DNA of 64,000 bases, taken from assembly GCA_963710665.1 (NCBI GenBank), contig CAVQBC010000006.1, forward strand, positions 682,001 to 746,000. The letters are read 5' to 3'. The notes under the pieces were generated by a model. That model was given only the letters and a program-made list of their open reading frames with translations, did not search any database and had not been told where the DNA came from. Positions 1 to 7,817 of this stretch are shown here, in pieces (the stretch's first letter is position 1; each line of letters opens with the position of its first letter). The DNA comes from CAVQBC01 sp963710665. Its GTDB lineage: Bacteria; Actinomycetota; Thermoleophilia; Solirubrobacterales; Solirubrobacteraceae. The position numbers and the translations under genes are program-made.

Positions 1-128
1 TCGCCGTCGGCCGGCGGCGTGATCTCGAGGACGAGCAGCGTGATCGTGATGGCGAAGACGCCATCGCTGAACGCCACCAACCGCATGGTGTCGCGGGACA
101 CCGAGCGGGATCCGGCGCCCGAGCTCAC
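1..128 (-). CDS. TMEM175/DUF1211-type potassium channel, N-terminal fragment
   Basis: Only about 42 N-terminal residues lie in the window; the gene runs off the left edge. The visible part holds the family signature of the first membrane helix, RLVAFSDGVFAITITLLVLEI, with the FSD motif typical of bacterial TMEM175 (DUF1211) channels, which form potassium-selective pores in the plasma membrane. I chose the GTG at 126-128 because it overlaps the TGA of the upstream MOSC-reductase gene (GTGA), suggesting translational coupling; an internal ATG at 84-86 is an alternative. Family call is from the motif alone. Confidence 0.7.
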   Translation of the reverse strand, partial: MSSGAGSRSVSRDTMRLVAFSDGVFAITITLLVLEITPPADG

Positions 129-1876
129 AGATCGAGCACCACGTCGTCGTGTGGCCGTGAGCAGCAGATGAGCGCGCTGCCGTCGGCGGGCGGTTCGACC
201 GGGTCGGGGTCGTAGCCGACGCTGCCGGCGACGAGCGTCGTCTCGCAGGTGTGGCAGACGCCGGTGCGACACGACCAGCGGACGGGTACGTCGCAGGCCT
301 CGGCGAGCTCGAGCAGGCTCGCGTAGCCGCCGCTCCAGGGGATCGCGAGATTGCTCCTCGCGAACTCGATCGTCGGGCCGCTTCCGGGCTCGCCGGCGGG
401 TGGGTGAGGCGCCCGCGCGGGCGCCGCCGCGATGCCGGGAGTCAAGCCGGGCGCGGGTCCGAACGGCTCGGTGTGGATGTGGGAGGCGTCGAGGCCCATC
501 GCGGCCAGGCCGGCGCTGATCTCGTCCATGAACGGCGCCGGACCGCACAGGTAGGCCTCGGCGTCGCGCGGCGGGTCGAGCTCGGCGAGCAGCGACGGGG
601 TGAGACGGCCCGCGCGGTCGAAGTCGCGGCCTTCGCGGTCGTCCGAGCCGGGACGGCTGTAGTAGACGCGGCTGCGGACGTTCGGGAGCGGAGCAAGGAG
701 CGTGCGCGCCTCGGTGGCGAAGGCGTGGTCGCGTCCACAGCGCGCGACGTGCAGCCACCAGATCTGCCGATCGGAATGCTCCGCCGCGAGTGCGTGAAGC
801 ATGGCGAGGACCGGCGTCGCGCCGATGCCGGCGCTGATCAGCAGCACGGGCGCAGGCGTCCGGTCGAGGATGAACGTGCCACGGGGTGCTGCGACGTCGA
901 GCTGGTCGCCGACGGCGAGCCGGGTGTGGAGATAGCCGCTGGCGGTGCCGTCGTGCTCCCGCTTGACGGTGATGCGGTAGGAGCCGGCGCCGGGCGGACC
1001 CGACAGCGAGTAGTTCCGGAGCACCGATCGCTGCGCGTTCCCGGGCTGGATTCGCAGCGTGAGGTACTGGCCCGGGCGTGCCGCGGGGAGCGCTGCGCCG
1101 CGGGGGTCCTCGAGGCGGATGGAGATCACCGAGTCGCTCTCGCGCTCGATCCCGGCGACGGTCAGCCGGCGGAATCCGGGCCAGGCCGGAGGCGGGCTCG
1201 TGACGGCCAGGCCGGCATTGCCGGCACCCGACGCCCCGTCGAGCAGGGCGCGGAGCGAAGCCTGCCAGCCGGGGCTGAGCGCGTCGATCCGGAGCGCTCG
1301 GAGCAGCTGCTGCCGCGCGTGCCCGGGGAGGTAGAGAAGCGCGTCGACTTCCGCGACCGGCATCTGCTCGGCTCCCGAGGCGACCTTGAGGATCTCGTCA
1401 CCCGCCTGGACCTCGCCCTCTTCGAGCACGCGGAAGTAGAAGCCCGGACGGCGGTGGGAGACGAGCAGCGCCGGAATCCGCGGATCGTTCAGGCGGATCC
1501 CCACGCGGTAGCAGGTGACGCGGGGCTGGGTGACCTCGAAGAGGGCGGTGCCGATCCGGTAGCGGTCGCCGACGCAGACCTCGTCGTCGCCGAGCCCTTC
1601 CACCGTGAAGTTCTCGCCGAACTGCCCGTAGACGAAGTCGCTTCGTCCGAGCTCCTGCTCCCAGTAGCGGTAGGACTCGATCTGGTAGACGAAGACGGCG
1701 CGGTGCTCACCGCCGTGCCCGGCGAGATCGCCCTGGCCGTCGCCGTCCACGTTGAGCGTGCGTACCCGGCGAGGCCCGCTGACGGGGGCCTTGAAGACGC
1801 CCGTGAACACGGTCTGCCCTCGCCACGGCACGTCCTTGGGCATGCCGACGTTGACCGCCAGAAGCCGTCCGGTCAC
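125..1876 (-). CDS. MOSC domain / FAD-NAD(P) reductase / 2Fe-2S ferredoxin fusion protein (YiiM-like)
   Basis: A 583-residue fusion. Residues about 1-165 form a MOSC domain of the YiiM type with the conserved molybdenum-ligand cysteine (QPRVTCYRVG, Cys122), followed by a short helical 3-alpha domain (about 170-215). From about 240 there is a phthalate-dioxygenase-reductase module: an FAD-binding RNYS motif, an NAD(P) segment (LISAGIGATPV) and a C-terminal 2Fe-2S domain with CRTGVCHTC and a distal Cys. YiiM proteins reduce N-hydroxylated bases using a separate reductase; here the electron donor is fused on, so the enzyme may be self-sufficient (inference). The GTG start at 1876 overlaps the TGA of the DUF427 gene (GTGA). 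An open frame extends further upstream but overlaps that real gene. Confidence 0.88.
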   Translation of the reverse strand: MTGRLLAVNVGMPKDVPWRGQTVFTGVFKAPVSGPRRVRTLNVDGDGQGDLAGHGGEHRAVFVYQIESYRYWEQELGRSDFVYGQFGENFTVEGLGDDEVCVGDRYRIGTALFEVTQPRVTCYRVGIRLNDPRIPALLVSHRRPGFYFRVLEEGEVQAGDEILKVASGAEQMPVAEVDALLYLPGHARQQLLRALRIDALSPGWQASLRALLDGASGAGNAGLAVTSPPPAWPGFRRLTVAGIERESDSVISIRLEDPRGAALPAARPGQYLTLRIQPGNAQRSVLRNYSLSGPPGAGSYRITVKREHDGTASGYLHTRLAVGDQLDVAAPRGTFILDRTPAPVLLISAGIGATPVLAMLHALAAEHSDRQIWWLHVARCGRDHAFATEARTLLAPLPNVRSRVYYSRPGSDDREGRDFDRAGRLTPSLLAELDPPRDAEAYLCGPAPFMDEISAGLAAMGLDASHIHTEPFGPAPGLTPGIAAAPARAPHPPAGEPGSGPTIEFARSNLAIPWSGGYASLLELAEACDVPVRWSCRTGVCHTCETTLVAGSVGYDPDPVEPPADGSALICCSRPHDDVVLDL

Positions 1877-2751
1877 CGCGCCGCGACCACGCTCATCAGG
1901 GCGCCGGCCTCGTCGATGCTCAGGTTGCGATCGATGCCGTGGGACGTGACGTTCTGGCCCGGCTCGAGCTCGAGACGCTCGTCGTCCAGGGTGACCTCGA
2001 CCTTGTCGGGCTCGAAGGAGACCAGGTCGCCGATCGCGGTCATCTCGGCGAACGGCGCGCGATACGACCACCCGGCGTGCCGGATGCCGTCGATGTCGTA
2101 GTAGGAGGCGACGCCCTTGTAGGGGCAGAACGTCTGGAGGTCGACCGGGGTCAGCGCCTCGGCGACGACGGCGTCCCTCGGCACGTACCAGCGGGGGGCG
2201 AACCCCGACTCGTACAGCACCAGCGGACTGCTGGTGTCGGCCACGACCCGGTCGCCGGCGCGGACCACGAGATGGCGGGAACTGCGGCGGATGTCGATCC
2301 GGTGATAGGGGTCGGCCGCGTGCCCGAGGATCCGGTCGTCCTCCTCGTAGAAGCCGTCCATCGCCCGCCACGCGAGCGCGACCCTGCCCTCGAGGATGGC
2401 TGCGTGGTCCGGGAGCGCGACGTGCTGCCACGCGCCGCGCGCGGCCTGGCGCGTGCCACCGACGACCATGAACCAGGCGGTCTCACCGAGGTCGTCGTGC
2501 CGGCTGCGGTGGTCGCTCGGGCTGAGGGCGCCGTCGGCGAAGTCGGCGAGCGGGAAGTACGCGACCGGGTAGCGCCCGGGCTCGAACAGCAGGACGGCGT
2601 CGTCGCTCTGGACCACGGTGCGGTCGCCGAGCTCGGCGCGCAGCCGGCGCCGCAGCGGCTCGGCGTACAGCACCCGCTCCGGCATGGCCGGAACCAGGAA
2701 CTGCCCGTTGGGGTTGCGGCCCAGCGGCCCTTGCTGCCATGAGAGGCCCAT
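1873..2751 (-). CDS. DUF427 domain-containing protein (two repeats)
   Basis: A 292-residue protein starting MGLSWQQGP. It carries two copies of the DUF427 fold: one around residues 35-130 (EPGRYPVAYFPLADF, then a short acidic tail) and one around 160-270 (YVPRDAV..., FCPYKGVASYYDI, WSYRAPFAEM). DUF427 proteins are small cytosolic proteins of unknown biochemical role, common in actinobacteria. The gene ends in a TGA that overlaps the GTG of the MOSC-reductase gene, so the two are very likely co-translated; a redox or detoxification link is possible but unproven. Start chosen at the ATG where family similarity begins; the open frame continues upstream without similarity. Confidence 0.82.
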   Translation of the reverse strand: MGLSWQQGPLGRNPNGQFLVPAMPERVLYAEPLRRRLRAELGDRTVVQSDDAVLLFEPGRYPVAYFPLADFADGALSPSDHRSRHDDLGETAWFMVVGGTRQAARGAWQHVALPDHAAILEGRVALAWRAMDGFYEEDDRILGHAADPYHRIDIRRSSRHLVVRAGDRVVADTSSPLVLYESGFAPRWYVPRDAVVAEALTPVDLQTFCPYKGVASYYDIDGIRHAGWSYRAPFAEMTAIGDLVSFEPDKVEVTLDDERLELEPGQNVTSHGIDRNLSIDEAGALMSVVAAR

Positions 2752-2816
2752 CAGCGCTCCAATCGTCCGGGGCGAGCGGCAGTCGTCACCCCTTGGTGGC
2801 GCCGCCGCCGGCCGTC

Positions 2817-3269
2817 TTACCGCGAGCCCGTCATCGCCGTCGCCGGCCGGCGAGGCCAGTTCCACGCGAACCACACGATCAGCAGGACGAGCGCGACCTC
2901 CATGACGCTGAGGAAGATCGAGTACGCCCATCCCTCGCCGATGGCCGAAGCGACGATCGTCAGTGCGTAGATCGCGCCCACGGCGACGTTCGTCCAGCGG
3001 CTCGCACCCGGCCGCAACGCCAACGACAGGAACACCATGACGCTCGGAACCGCCACGTAGACGCTGGCCGCCGTGAGGAACGCCTGCGTGACCTCGATCC
3101 CCGCGATCTCTCCGCCGAGGATCTCCCTCACCTTCTCGGCGCGGTACAGCGCGAAGAGGTCGCCGTAGGCGAACAGGAACACCGTCGCCGTCCACAGCGC
3201 CGCGATCTTCAGCTTCACGGGCACCGTGACGTCCTCGAGGGGCGGCGCTCCCAGGGTGGCCGTGCTCAT
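2817..3269 (-). CDS. Small four-helix membrane protein
   Basis: A 150-residue protein beginning MSTATLGAPP. It has four predicted transmembrane helices: about 22-40, 65-85 (VYVAVPSVMVFLSLAL), 95-115 and 120-140 (VMEVALVLLIVWFAWNW). It resembles the DUF6326 group of uncharacterised membrane proteins. The ATG at 3267-3269 is preceded by a good ribosome-binding site (AAAGGAG, seven bases upstream), which fixes the start. It is the first gene of the minus-strand group that leads into DUF427 and the MOSC fusion, separated from DUF427 by 65 bases. Function unknown. Confidence 0.75.
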   Translation of the reverse strand: MSTATLGAPPLEDVTVPVKLKIAALWTATVFLFAYGDLFALYRAEKVREILGGEIAGIEVTQAFLTAASVYVAVPSVMVFLSLALRPGASRWTNVAVGAIYALTIVASAIGEGWAYSIFLSVMEVALVLLIVWFAWNWPRRPATAMTGSR

Positions 3270-3458
3270 CGCTGCTCCTTTCGGTCGTGCGGCCGGGCGC
3301 GCCTCGCGACGTCCCGTTCTGCCGGAATGGTGTCCGGCCCCCGCCCGTCTTCGGTGACTGTAGGCGGCATCGAGCCGGAGATGCCGTCCGGCGACAAGCA
3401 CCGATTCTGGTCCACGGACCGCCAGACCCACGATCTGGCGCGCGGCCGGCCGGGCCGT

Positions 3459-3493
3459 CGAAGGTCGCAGGTTCGATTCCTGCCGGGCGCGCC
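3459..3493 (+). tRNA. 3' fragment of a tRNA-Arg-like gene (no 5' part)
   Basis: The stretch reads as the end of the variable loop, a full T arm (GCAGG / TTCGATT loop / CCTGC at 3467-3483), the 3' acceptor strand CGGGCGC (3484-3490), a discriminator G and CC. It matches from memory the 3' end of actinobacterial tRNA-Arg genes that start GCGCCCG. No GCGCCCG acceptor 5' strand, D arm or anticodon arm is found in the preceding 100 bases, so this is not a functional tRNA. Such 3' fragments are typical of attachment sites left by integration into a tRNA gene, although no integrase is visible here. Confidence 0.65.
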
Positions 3494-3506
3494 TCGCGCC
3501 GGCGCG

Positions 3507-4340
3507 TCACCCGCCGGCGGCCGCCGGCCGGGGCTTGACTGCAGCGCCGAGCAGCGCCCGTCCATCCTCGGCCGCGCACACGATCGCGCCCACTCCGGGC
3601 CGTGCCTCGACGAAGCGGCCGAAGGCACGGTTGCGCTCCACGTCGTCGACGAGCGCGACGCCGCCGGCGGCGAGCGCCGGCCACACGTGCTCAAGCTCGA
3701 ACGTGACGTTGCGCGTCGTGTGCATGCTGTCGTGGACGAACAGGCCCACATCTCCGAGCTGCTCGAGGAGTCCCGGCAGCACGTGGCGGCTGGATCCCTG
3801 AAGCAACGTCCAGCGCCCGGTGAGCTCCGCGGTCACCGCGGCGCCCGTTTCCTCTGCGAGCCGGCGCTCGATCAACGGCGGGAGATCGATGCTCCATAGG
3901 TGCCCTCCCCCATTTCGCTCGAGTCCCTCGAGGACCACCCGCGTGGTAAGCCCTCGAGCGACGCCGGTCTCGACGACCCGGTCGGGGCGGCAGTGGCGCA
4001 CCAGGCACCACGCTAGCCGGCACAGGCGCACGTCGCCGTCGTCCCAGCCGCCGAAGCTGCCCCGGCCACCGACCAGCCCCCGCTCGGCGAGCGTTGCCGT
4101 CACCGCACCCCAGAGCTCCTCGAACGCGTCGTGCTCGGGGCACGGCCACGGCAGCCCGAGCAGCTCGTGCAGCTCGCGCTCGCCGCCGCTCGGCACCGGA
4201 TGCTCTCCCGGCAGACGCCGCCGGTCCTGACGCTCCGCGAGCTTCTCCAGAACGCGCTCGAAGCCGTCACGCGGATGGGCGGCGATGACCTTGCCGGCCC
4301 GGATCGCGTAGGCGAGTCGTGCATGGGCGGACGACCTCAT
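3507..4340 (-). CDS. Class I SAM-dependent methyltransferase (Methyltransf_24 type)
   Basis: A 277-residue protein. Residues 1-115 are a basic, helical N-terminal region; the Rossmann-like methyltransferase core follows, with motif I around VVETGVARGLTTRVVLEGL, motif II near LWSIDLPP, and the later strands GLFVHDSMHT and ALVDDVE. This pattern (acidic residue after strand 2, HDS in strand 4) fits the Methyltransf_24 / cephalosporin-hydroxylase-like group that often modifies small molecules or sugars. The substrate is not deducible. The gene stands alone between a tRNA fragment and a pair of gene remnants, in a stretch that looks rearranged. Confidence 0.78.
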   Translation of the reverse strand: MRSSAHARLAYAIRAGKVIAAHPRDGFERVLEKLAERQDRRRLPGEHPVPSGGERELHELLGLPWPCPEHDAFEELWGAVTATLAERGLVGGRGSFGGWDDGDVRLCRLAWCLVRHCRPDRVVETGVARGLTTRVVLEGLERNGGGHLWSIDLPPLIERRLAEETGAAVTAELTGRWTLLQGSSRHVLPGLLEQLGDVGLFVHDSMHTTRNVTFELEHVWPALAAGGVALVDDVERNRAFGRFVEARPGVGAIVCAAEDGRALLGAAVKPRPAAAGG

Positions 4341-4577
4341 GGTTCCCTCCAGTGCGCCTCACCCGAGGCTACCCCAGGCCTCCACGCGCCGTCTCGTCCA
4401 CCGGCTTCCACCGCGCCGGTACTGTTCCTCCGCGGACCCGGTGGGGGCGCCGGGCGGATGATGCCCCCGACCGACGGAGTCGCGACACGTGGTGACGAAG
4501 GACGAGATCGGTGCGGTCGCGCTCATTGCGGAGCTCAGAGGCGCGCTGGTGGGCCGCGGGGGCTGACCGGGCATCCG
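4341..4577. other. Intergenic region with a possible short ORF
   Basis: No recognisable gene. On the plus strand a GTG at 4490 opens a 24-codon frame ending in TGA at 4564 (VVTKDEIGAVALIAELRGAL as its core), amphipathic in character. It could be the tail of a lost gene or chance; there is no clear ribosome-binding site. The rest shows no motif that I can name. Confidence 0.25.
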
Positions 4578-5010
4578 ATGTACACGCCGGAGGAGCGCGA
4601 GCGCGTGCGAGCCGACCTCGTGGGCGCGGCGACCGCAGACGCGCGGATCACCGGTGTCGCGCTGACCGGCTCGGCCGCGGCCGGCTCGGAGGACGCGTGG
4701 TCGGACGTCGACCTGGCCTTCGGGGTCGACGACGCGGCGGCGGTGATGGCGGACATGACGGCCCGCCTCTACGACCGCCACGGCGCACTGCACCACCTCG
4801 ACGTGATGGCCGGGGCGACCGTGTACCGCGTCTTCCTGCTGGCGAGCACCCTCCAGGTCGATCTGGCGTTCGCCCCGCGCGCCGAGTTCGGGGCGCGGGC
4901 GCCGACGTTCCGGCTGCTGTCCGGCGAGGCGGCCGACCGGCCGCACGTCCCGTCCCCGGCGGTCGACCGGCTGATCGGCTGGGGGTGGTTGTACGCCCTG
5001 CACGCGCGGC
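4578..5010 (+). pseudogene. Nucleotidyltransferase (Pol-beta fold), 3'-truncated
   Basis: From the ATG at 4578 about 143 residues read as a Pol-beta-type nucleotidyltransferase. The active-site motif is complete: GSAAAGSEDAWSDVDLAF (G-S...D-x-D) with a third acidic residue in the strand LQVDLAF. Relatives continue for about another 100 residues after the segment LIGWGWLYALHAR, but here similarity stops abruptly near 5010 and low-complexity Arg-rich translation follows in the same frame to 5438. The body therefore looks cut by a recombination event and joined to a serine-hydrolase remnant. Such enzymes transfer nucleotides to small molecules; activity is doubtful here. Confidence 0.6.
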
Positions 5011-5039
5011 TCCTCCCTCGCCCGCGGACGGGTCTGGCA

Positions 5040-5310
5040 GTGCGCGACCGGCGCGCTCGTCGCCCACTGCGGACGACCTGGACCGCTGCTGCCGCGCGCT
5101 GCTCGGCGGCCGCCTGCTGCGAGCCGCGCAGCTGGCGGCGATGGAGACGATCGACCCTGTCACGCGCAAGGCGCCCGGGGGCGCCGGCTACGGCCTCGGG
5201 CTCCTCGCCGCCCCGACCCCGTGCGGGCAGGTGTGGGGGCACGACGGCCAGTACGCCGGCTACACGAGCCTCGTCCTCAACCGTCGCGCCGCCCGCGAGC
5301 AGATTGTTCG
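5040..5310 (+). pseudogene. C-terminal remnant of a beta-lactamase/D-Ala-D-Ala carboxypeptidase family gene
   Basis: In plus frame 2 the translation TADDLDRCCRALLGGRLL, then LAAMETID, GGAGYGLGLL and CGQVWGHDGQYAGYTSLVLN matches the C-terminal part of class C beta-lactamase-like serine hydrolases, including the HDG-x-x-x-GY motif (the KTG/HxG triad element). The Ser-x-x-Lys and Tyr-x-Asn parts are absent, no start exists, and the 3' end runs into the antisense amidohydrolase gene. It directly follows the truncated nucleotidyltransferase, so the two form a chimeric scar. Non-functional. Confidence 0.6.
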
Positions 5311-6381
5311 CGCCGCCGGCGCGGTCGATGCGAGAGGATCAGGCCCATCTGCGGCGCCTTCGCGGACCACGGCCCGCAGCGCGTCGAGGTCGATGCCGTG
5401 CAGGCGCGCCGCGTTCTCGCCGAGGATCTTGCGCTTGACGTCCTTCGTGAGCGGCGGCGAGCCGGTCATGCTCATGATCTCGGGCGGGAGCTCGAGGTTC
5501 CAGAAGCGCTCGAGCAGCGGCTGCGGATGAGCGAGCGCCGCGCCGGTGGCCCAGAGGATCCGGTCCTCGGCGCCCATGGCGAGCAGCGACGCGACGATCA
5601 GCGAGAAGCGGTCCGGCGCCTTGGCGAGCAGGCTCGCGGTCGCCTCGAGCGTGACGTAGGCGTTGTGGAAGCGCCCCACCTGGTGGGCGGTCTCCTCGAG
5701 GAACGCGAACCCGCCGTGGACGATCTCGATCGGCACGTCCGGGTAGGCCATGAAGGCGGCGTCCAGGTCATCCATCCGGAACGGCTCCATGGGGACGGGG
5801 CCGAGCGGGATCGCCTTGTGGATCGCGACCACCAGCCCGTGCTGCCGCGCGCGATCGAGGATCGGGAAGACGCGCTCGGGGTCGTCCATCGTGTACTGGC
5901 GGAGCTCCCCGAAGGGCGCGACGTCGGACTCGTAGAGGTCCGCGGGATACAGCTTCAGCGCGCTGATCGCGTGCTCTGAGACCAGCTCGTCGACGCGCTC
6001 GAGCGCGCCCGGCTGCAGCGGGGTCACGCCGCCGTAGAGCTTCACGCGCTCCGGATGGCGCGCACGCAGCTCGACGCCGTTCTCGAGCTTGGCGAGGCCG
6101 CGCTTGAACATCCCGTACATCGGGATCTCGTGGTAGAAGCACGCGTCCGTCCAGCTCTCGCGGAAGATCACGCTCTCGACCACGTCGGTGTCCTCGAGGA
6201 TCGCGTCGAAGCCCTCGCGGCCGAGGCCCCACTCAGGCTCCTCGACGGGCACCGCGAGCTGGTGGATGCCGTAGTAGCCGAACTCGCGGAACGGCTCGCA
6301 CACCGGCGGGTTGTTCCAGTTCTCGGGACGGAGATCGAGCGCATGCGCCACCGCGTCGATCACGACAACGTCATCGATCAT
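5260..6381 (-). CDS. Amidohydrolase family protein (PF04909 type)
   Basis: A 373-residue metal-dependent hydrolase of the amidohydrolase_2 / TIM-barrel class. Visible landmarks are the N-terminal DAVAHALDL, which replaces the canonical HxH start, the internal HGGFAFLEE strand with a conserved His, VAIHKAIPLG, and the terminal ILWATGAALAHPQP with LGENAARLHGID, the usual end of these proteins. Such enzymes hydrolyse or decarboxylate aromatic or cyclic acids. The last 40 or so residues after ALRAVVREG are read through antisense remnant DNA and have no family similarity, so the natural C-terminus was probably replaced by the rearrangement at 5.0-5.3 kb. Confidence 0.82.
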   Translation of the reverse strand: MIDDVVVIDAVAHALDLRPENWNNPPVCEPFREFGYYGIHQLAVPVEEPEWGLGREGFDAILEDTDVVESVIFRESWTDACFYHEIPMYGMFKRGLAKLENGVELRARHPERVKLYGGVTPLQPGALERVDELVSEHAISALKLYPADLYESDVAPFGELRQYTMDDPERVFPILDRARQHGLVVAIHKAIPLGPVPMEPFRMDDLDAAFMAYPDVPIEIVHGGFAFLEETAHQVGRFHNAYVTLEATASLLAKAPDRFSLIVASLLAMGAEDRILWATGAALAHPQPLLERFWNLELPPEIMSMTGSPPLTKDVKRKILGENAARLHGIDLDALRAVVREGAADGPDPLASTAPAARTICSRAARRLRTRLV

Positions 6382-6487
6382 CCAGCCGCCCTCCCGCGTC
6401 GTGCCTCCCGGATGGGGCGCCCCGGCAGAGCGCCGCCGGAAGGGACGTTACCGCCTCTCGGCCGCCGGGCATCGGAGGACCGAGGCC

Positions 6488-7216
6488 ATGTCCGCCTACG
6501 TCCAGCTCGGCGACGTCCGCACCTACTACGAGGAGGACGGCGAGGGCGAGCCGCTGGTGATGCTGCACCCCGGGCACGCCGACTCGCGGGCGTTCGAGCC
6601 CAACCTCCCCGGGCTCGCCCGCCGCTTCCGCGTGTACCGGCCCGACCGCCGCGGCCACGGCCGCACGCCCGACGTCGACGGCCCGATCTCCTACGAGCTG
6701 ATGGCGCGGGACACCATCGCGTTCATCGAGCGGGTGGTCGGCGGGCCGGCGTACGTGGTGGGGCACAGCGACGGGGCGCCGGTCGGCCTGCTGGTCGCGC
6801 TGCGCCGGCCCGACCTCGTCCGGCGGCTCGTGTTCGCCGCCGGGGTCTTCCACCACGACGGCTGGATCCCGGGCGCGATCGAGCTCGACGAGGAGACCAC
6901 CGCGTTCTTCGTCGACTACTACGGCGCGGTGTCGCCCGACGGCCCCGAGCACTTCCCCGTGGTGGCGGAGAAGCTGCACCGCATGCACCTCGAGGAGCCG
7001 GCGCTCACGCCCGCGGACCTCGCCCGGATCCCCACGCCCACGCTGGTGATGGTCGCCGAGTCCGACGAGATGCCGCTCGAGCACACCCTCGCGCTCTACG
7101 ACGGCCTCGCCGACGCGCAGCTCGCCGTGGTCCCCGGGACCGGCCACGGCCTGCTCGCCGAGAAGCCCGAGCTGTGCAACGCGATCATCGTCGACTTCCT
7201 CACCCCGGGCGGGTGA
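6488..7216 (+). CDS. Alpha/beta hydrolase
   Basis: A 242-residue alpha/beta hydrolase. The nucleophile elbow is GHSDGAPVG (Ser in GxSxG form), the acid is likely the Asp in MVAESDEMP, and the catalytic His is in GTGHGLLAE. The oxyanion region MLHPGHADSRAF lies near the N-terminus. Fold members include esterases, lactonases and haloperoxidase-like enzymes; the substrate cannot be assigned. It is divergent from the amidohydrolase gene with about 106 bases between starts. Start at ATG 6488 begins the recognisable fold (SAYVQLGDVRTYYEEDGEG). Confidence 0.85.
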   Translation: MSAYVQLGDVRTYYEEDGEGEPLVMLHPGHADSRAFEPNLPGLARRFRVYRPDRRGHGRTPDVDGPISYELMARDTIAFIERVVGGPAYVVGHSDGAPVGLLVALRRPDLVRRLVFAAGVFHHDGWIPGAIELDEETTAFFVDYYGAVSPDGPEHFPVVAEKLHRMHLEEPALTPADLARIPTPTLVMVAESDEMPLEHTLALYDGLADAQLAVVPGTGHGLLAEKPELCNAIIVDFLTPGG

Positions 7217-7278
7217 TCCCGGCTCACCCTCGGGTCGCCCACGCTGCAGGATCCCCGACTCCGTCAGGAAGGATCTGC

Positions 7279-7773
7279 ATGAGCAACCTCATCGCCGTCG
7301 CCTACCCGGACCTCAGCACCGCGCAGCAGGTCGCCGGGACGCTCACCGGCCTCCAGAAGGAGAAGTCGATCGTGATGGACGACATCGTCGTCGTCGAGCG
7401 CAGGCCGGACGGGAAGATCAAGCTGCACCAGGCGATCAGCACGGCGGGCGCAGGCGCCGCCGGCGGCGCGCTGTGGGGCGGCCTCATCGGCCTGCTGTTC
7501 CTCGCCCCGCTGCTTGGCATGGCGGTCGGCGCCGCCGCGGGCGGCGCGGCCGGGGCGATGACCGATGCCGGCGTGGACGACAACTTCATGAAGGAGCTCG
7601 GGACGCACCTGGACTCCGGGGGCGCGGCGGTCGTCGTGCTCGTGCGCCAGAGCACGCCGGACAAGGTGCTCCCGCGCATCCAGGAGTACGGCGGCAAGGT
7701 CGTGCACACGTCGCTGAGCAACGAGGCCGAGGAGCGCCTTCAGGCGGCGCTCGGCGAGACCGCGACGGCCTGA
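7279..7773 (+). CDS. DUF1269 domain-containing protein
   Basis: A 164-residue protein. Residues about 1-50 and 110-164 are mixed alpha/beta; a Gly/Ala-rich hydrophobic hairpin at about 57-95 (GGALWGGLIGLLFLAPLLGMAVGAAAGGAAGA) is the DUF1269 hallmark and probably inserts in the membrane. The family is common in actinobacteria and often stress-related, but no biochemical role is established. An AGGAAGG sequence 8-14 bases upstream supports the ATG at 7279. Confidence 0.8.
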   Translation: MSNLIAVAYPDLSTAQQVAGTLTGLQKEKSIVMDDIVVVERRPDGKIKLHQAISTAGAGAAGGALWGGLIGLLFLAPLLGMAVGAAAGGAAGAMTDAGVDDNFMKELGTHLDSGGAAVVVLVRQSTPDKVLPRIQEYGGKVVHTSLSNEAEERLQAALGETATA

Positions 7774-7784
7774 CCCCGCAGGCG

Positions 7785-7817
7785 CGCCGCGCCCGGCCAT
7801 CTAGCCCGGGCGCGGCG
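7785..7817. terminator. GC hairpin between convergent genes
   Basis: A perfect 12-bp inverted repeat, CGCCGCGCCCGG / CCGGGCGCGGCG, with a 9-base loop sits between the stop of the DUF1269 gene and the end of the AI-2E-type transporter, overlapping the last codons of the latter. There is no U tract; it resembles the stem-only terminators of high-GC actinobacteria and could serve both strands. Confidence 0.55.

Noticed and set aside
251..2101. 616-codon plus-strand frame over the MOSC and DUF427 genes
   Set aside because: Antisense shadow with low-complexity translation; the minus-strand frames carry clear domains and coupled starts.
3266..3751. Minus-strand frame containing GRNRTCDLRRPG
   Set aside because: This peptide is a well-known artefact of translating the antisense of a tRNA 3' end. 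It supports the tRNA fragment, not a protein.
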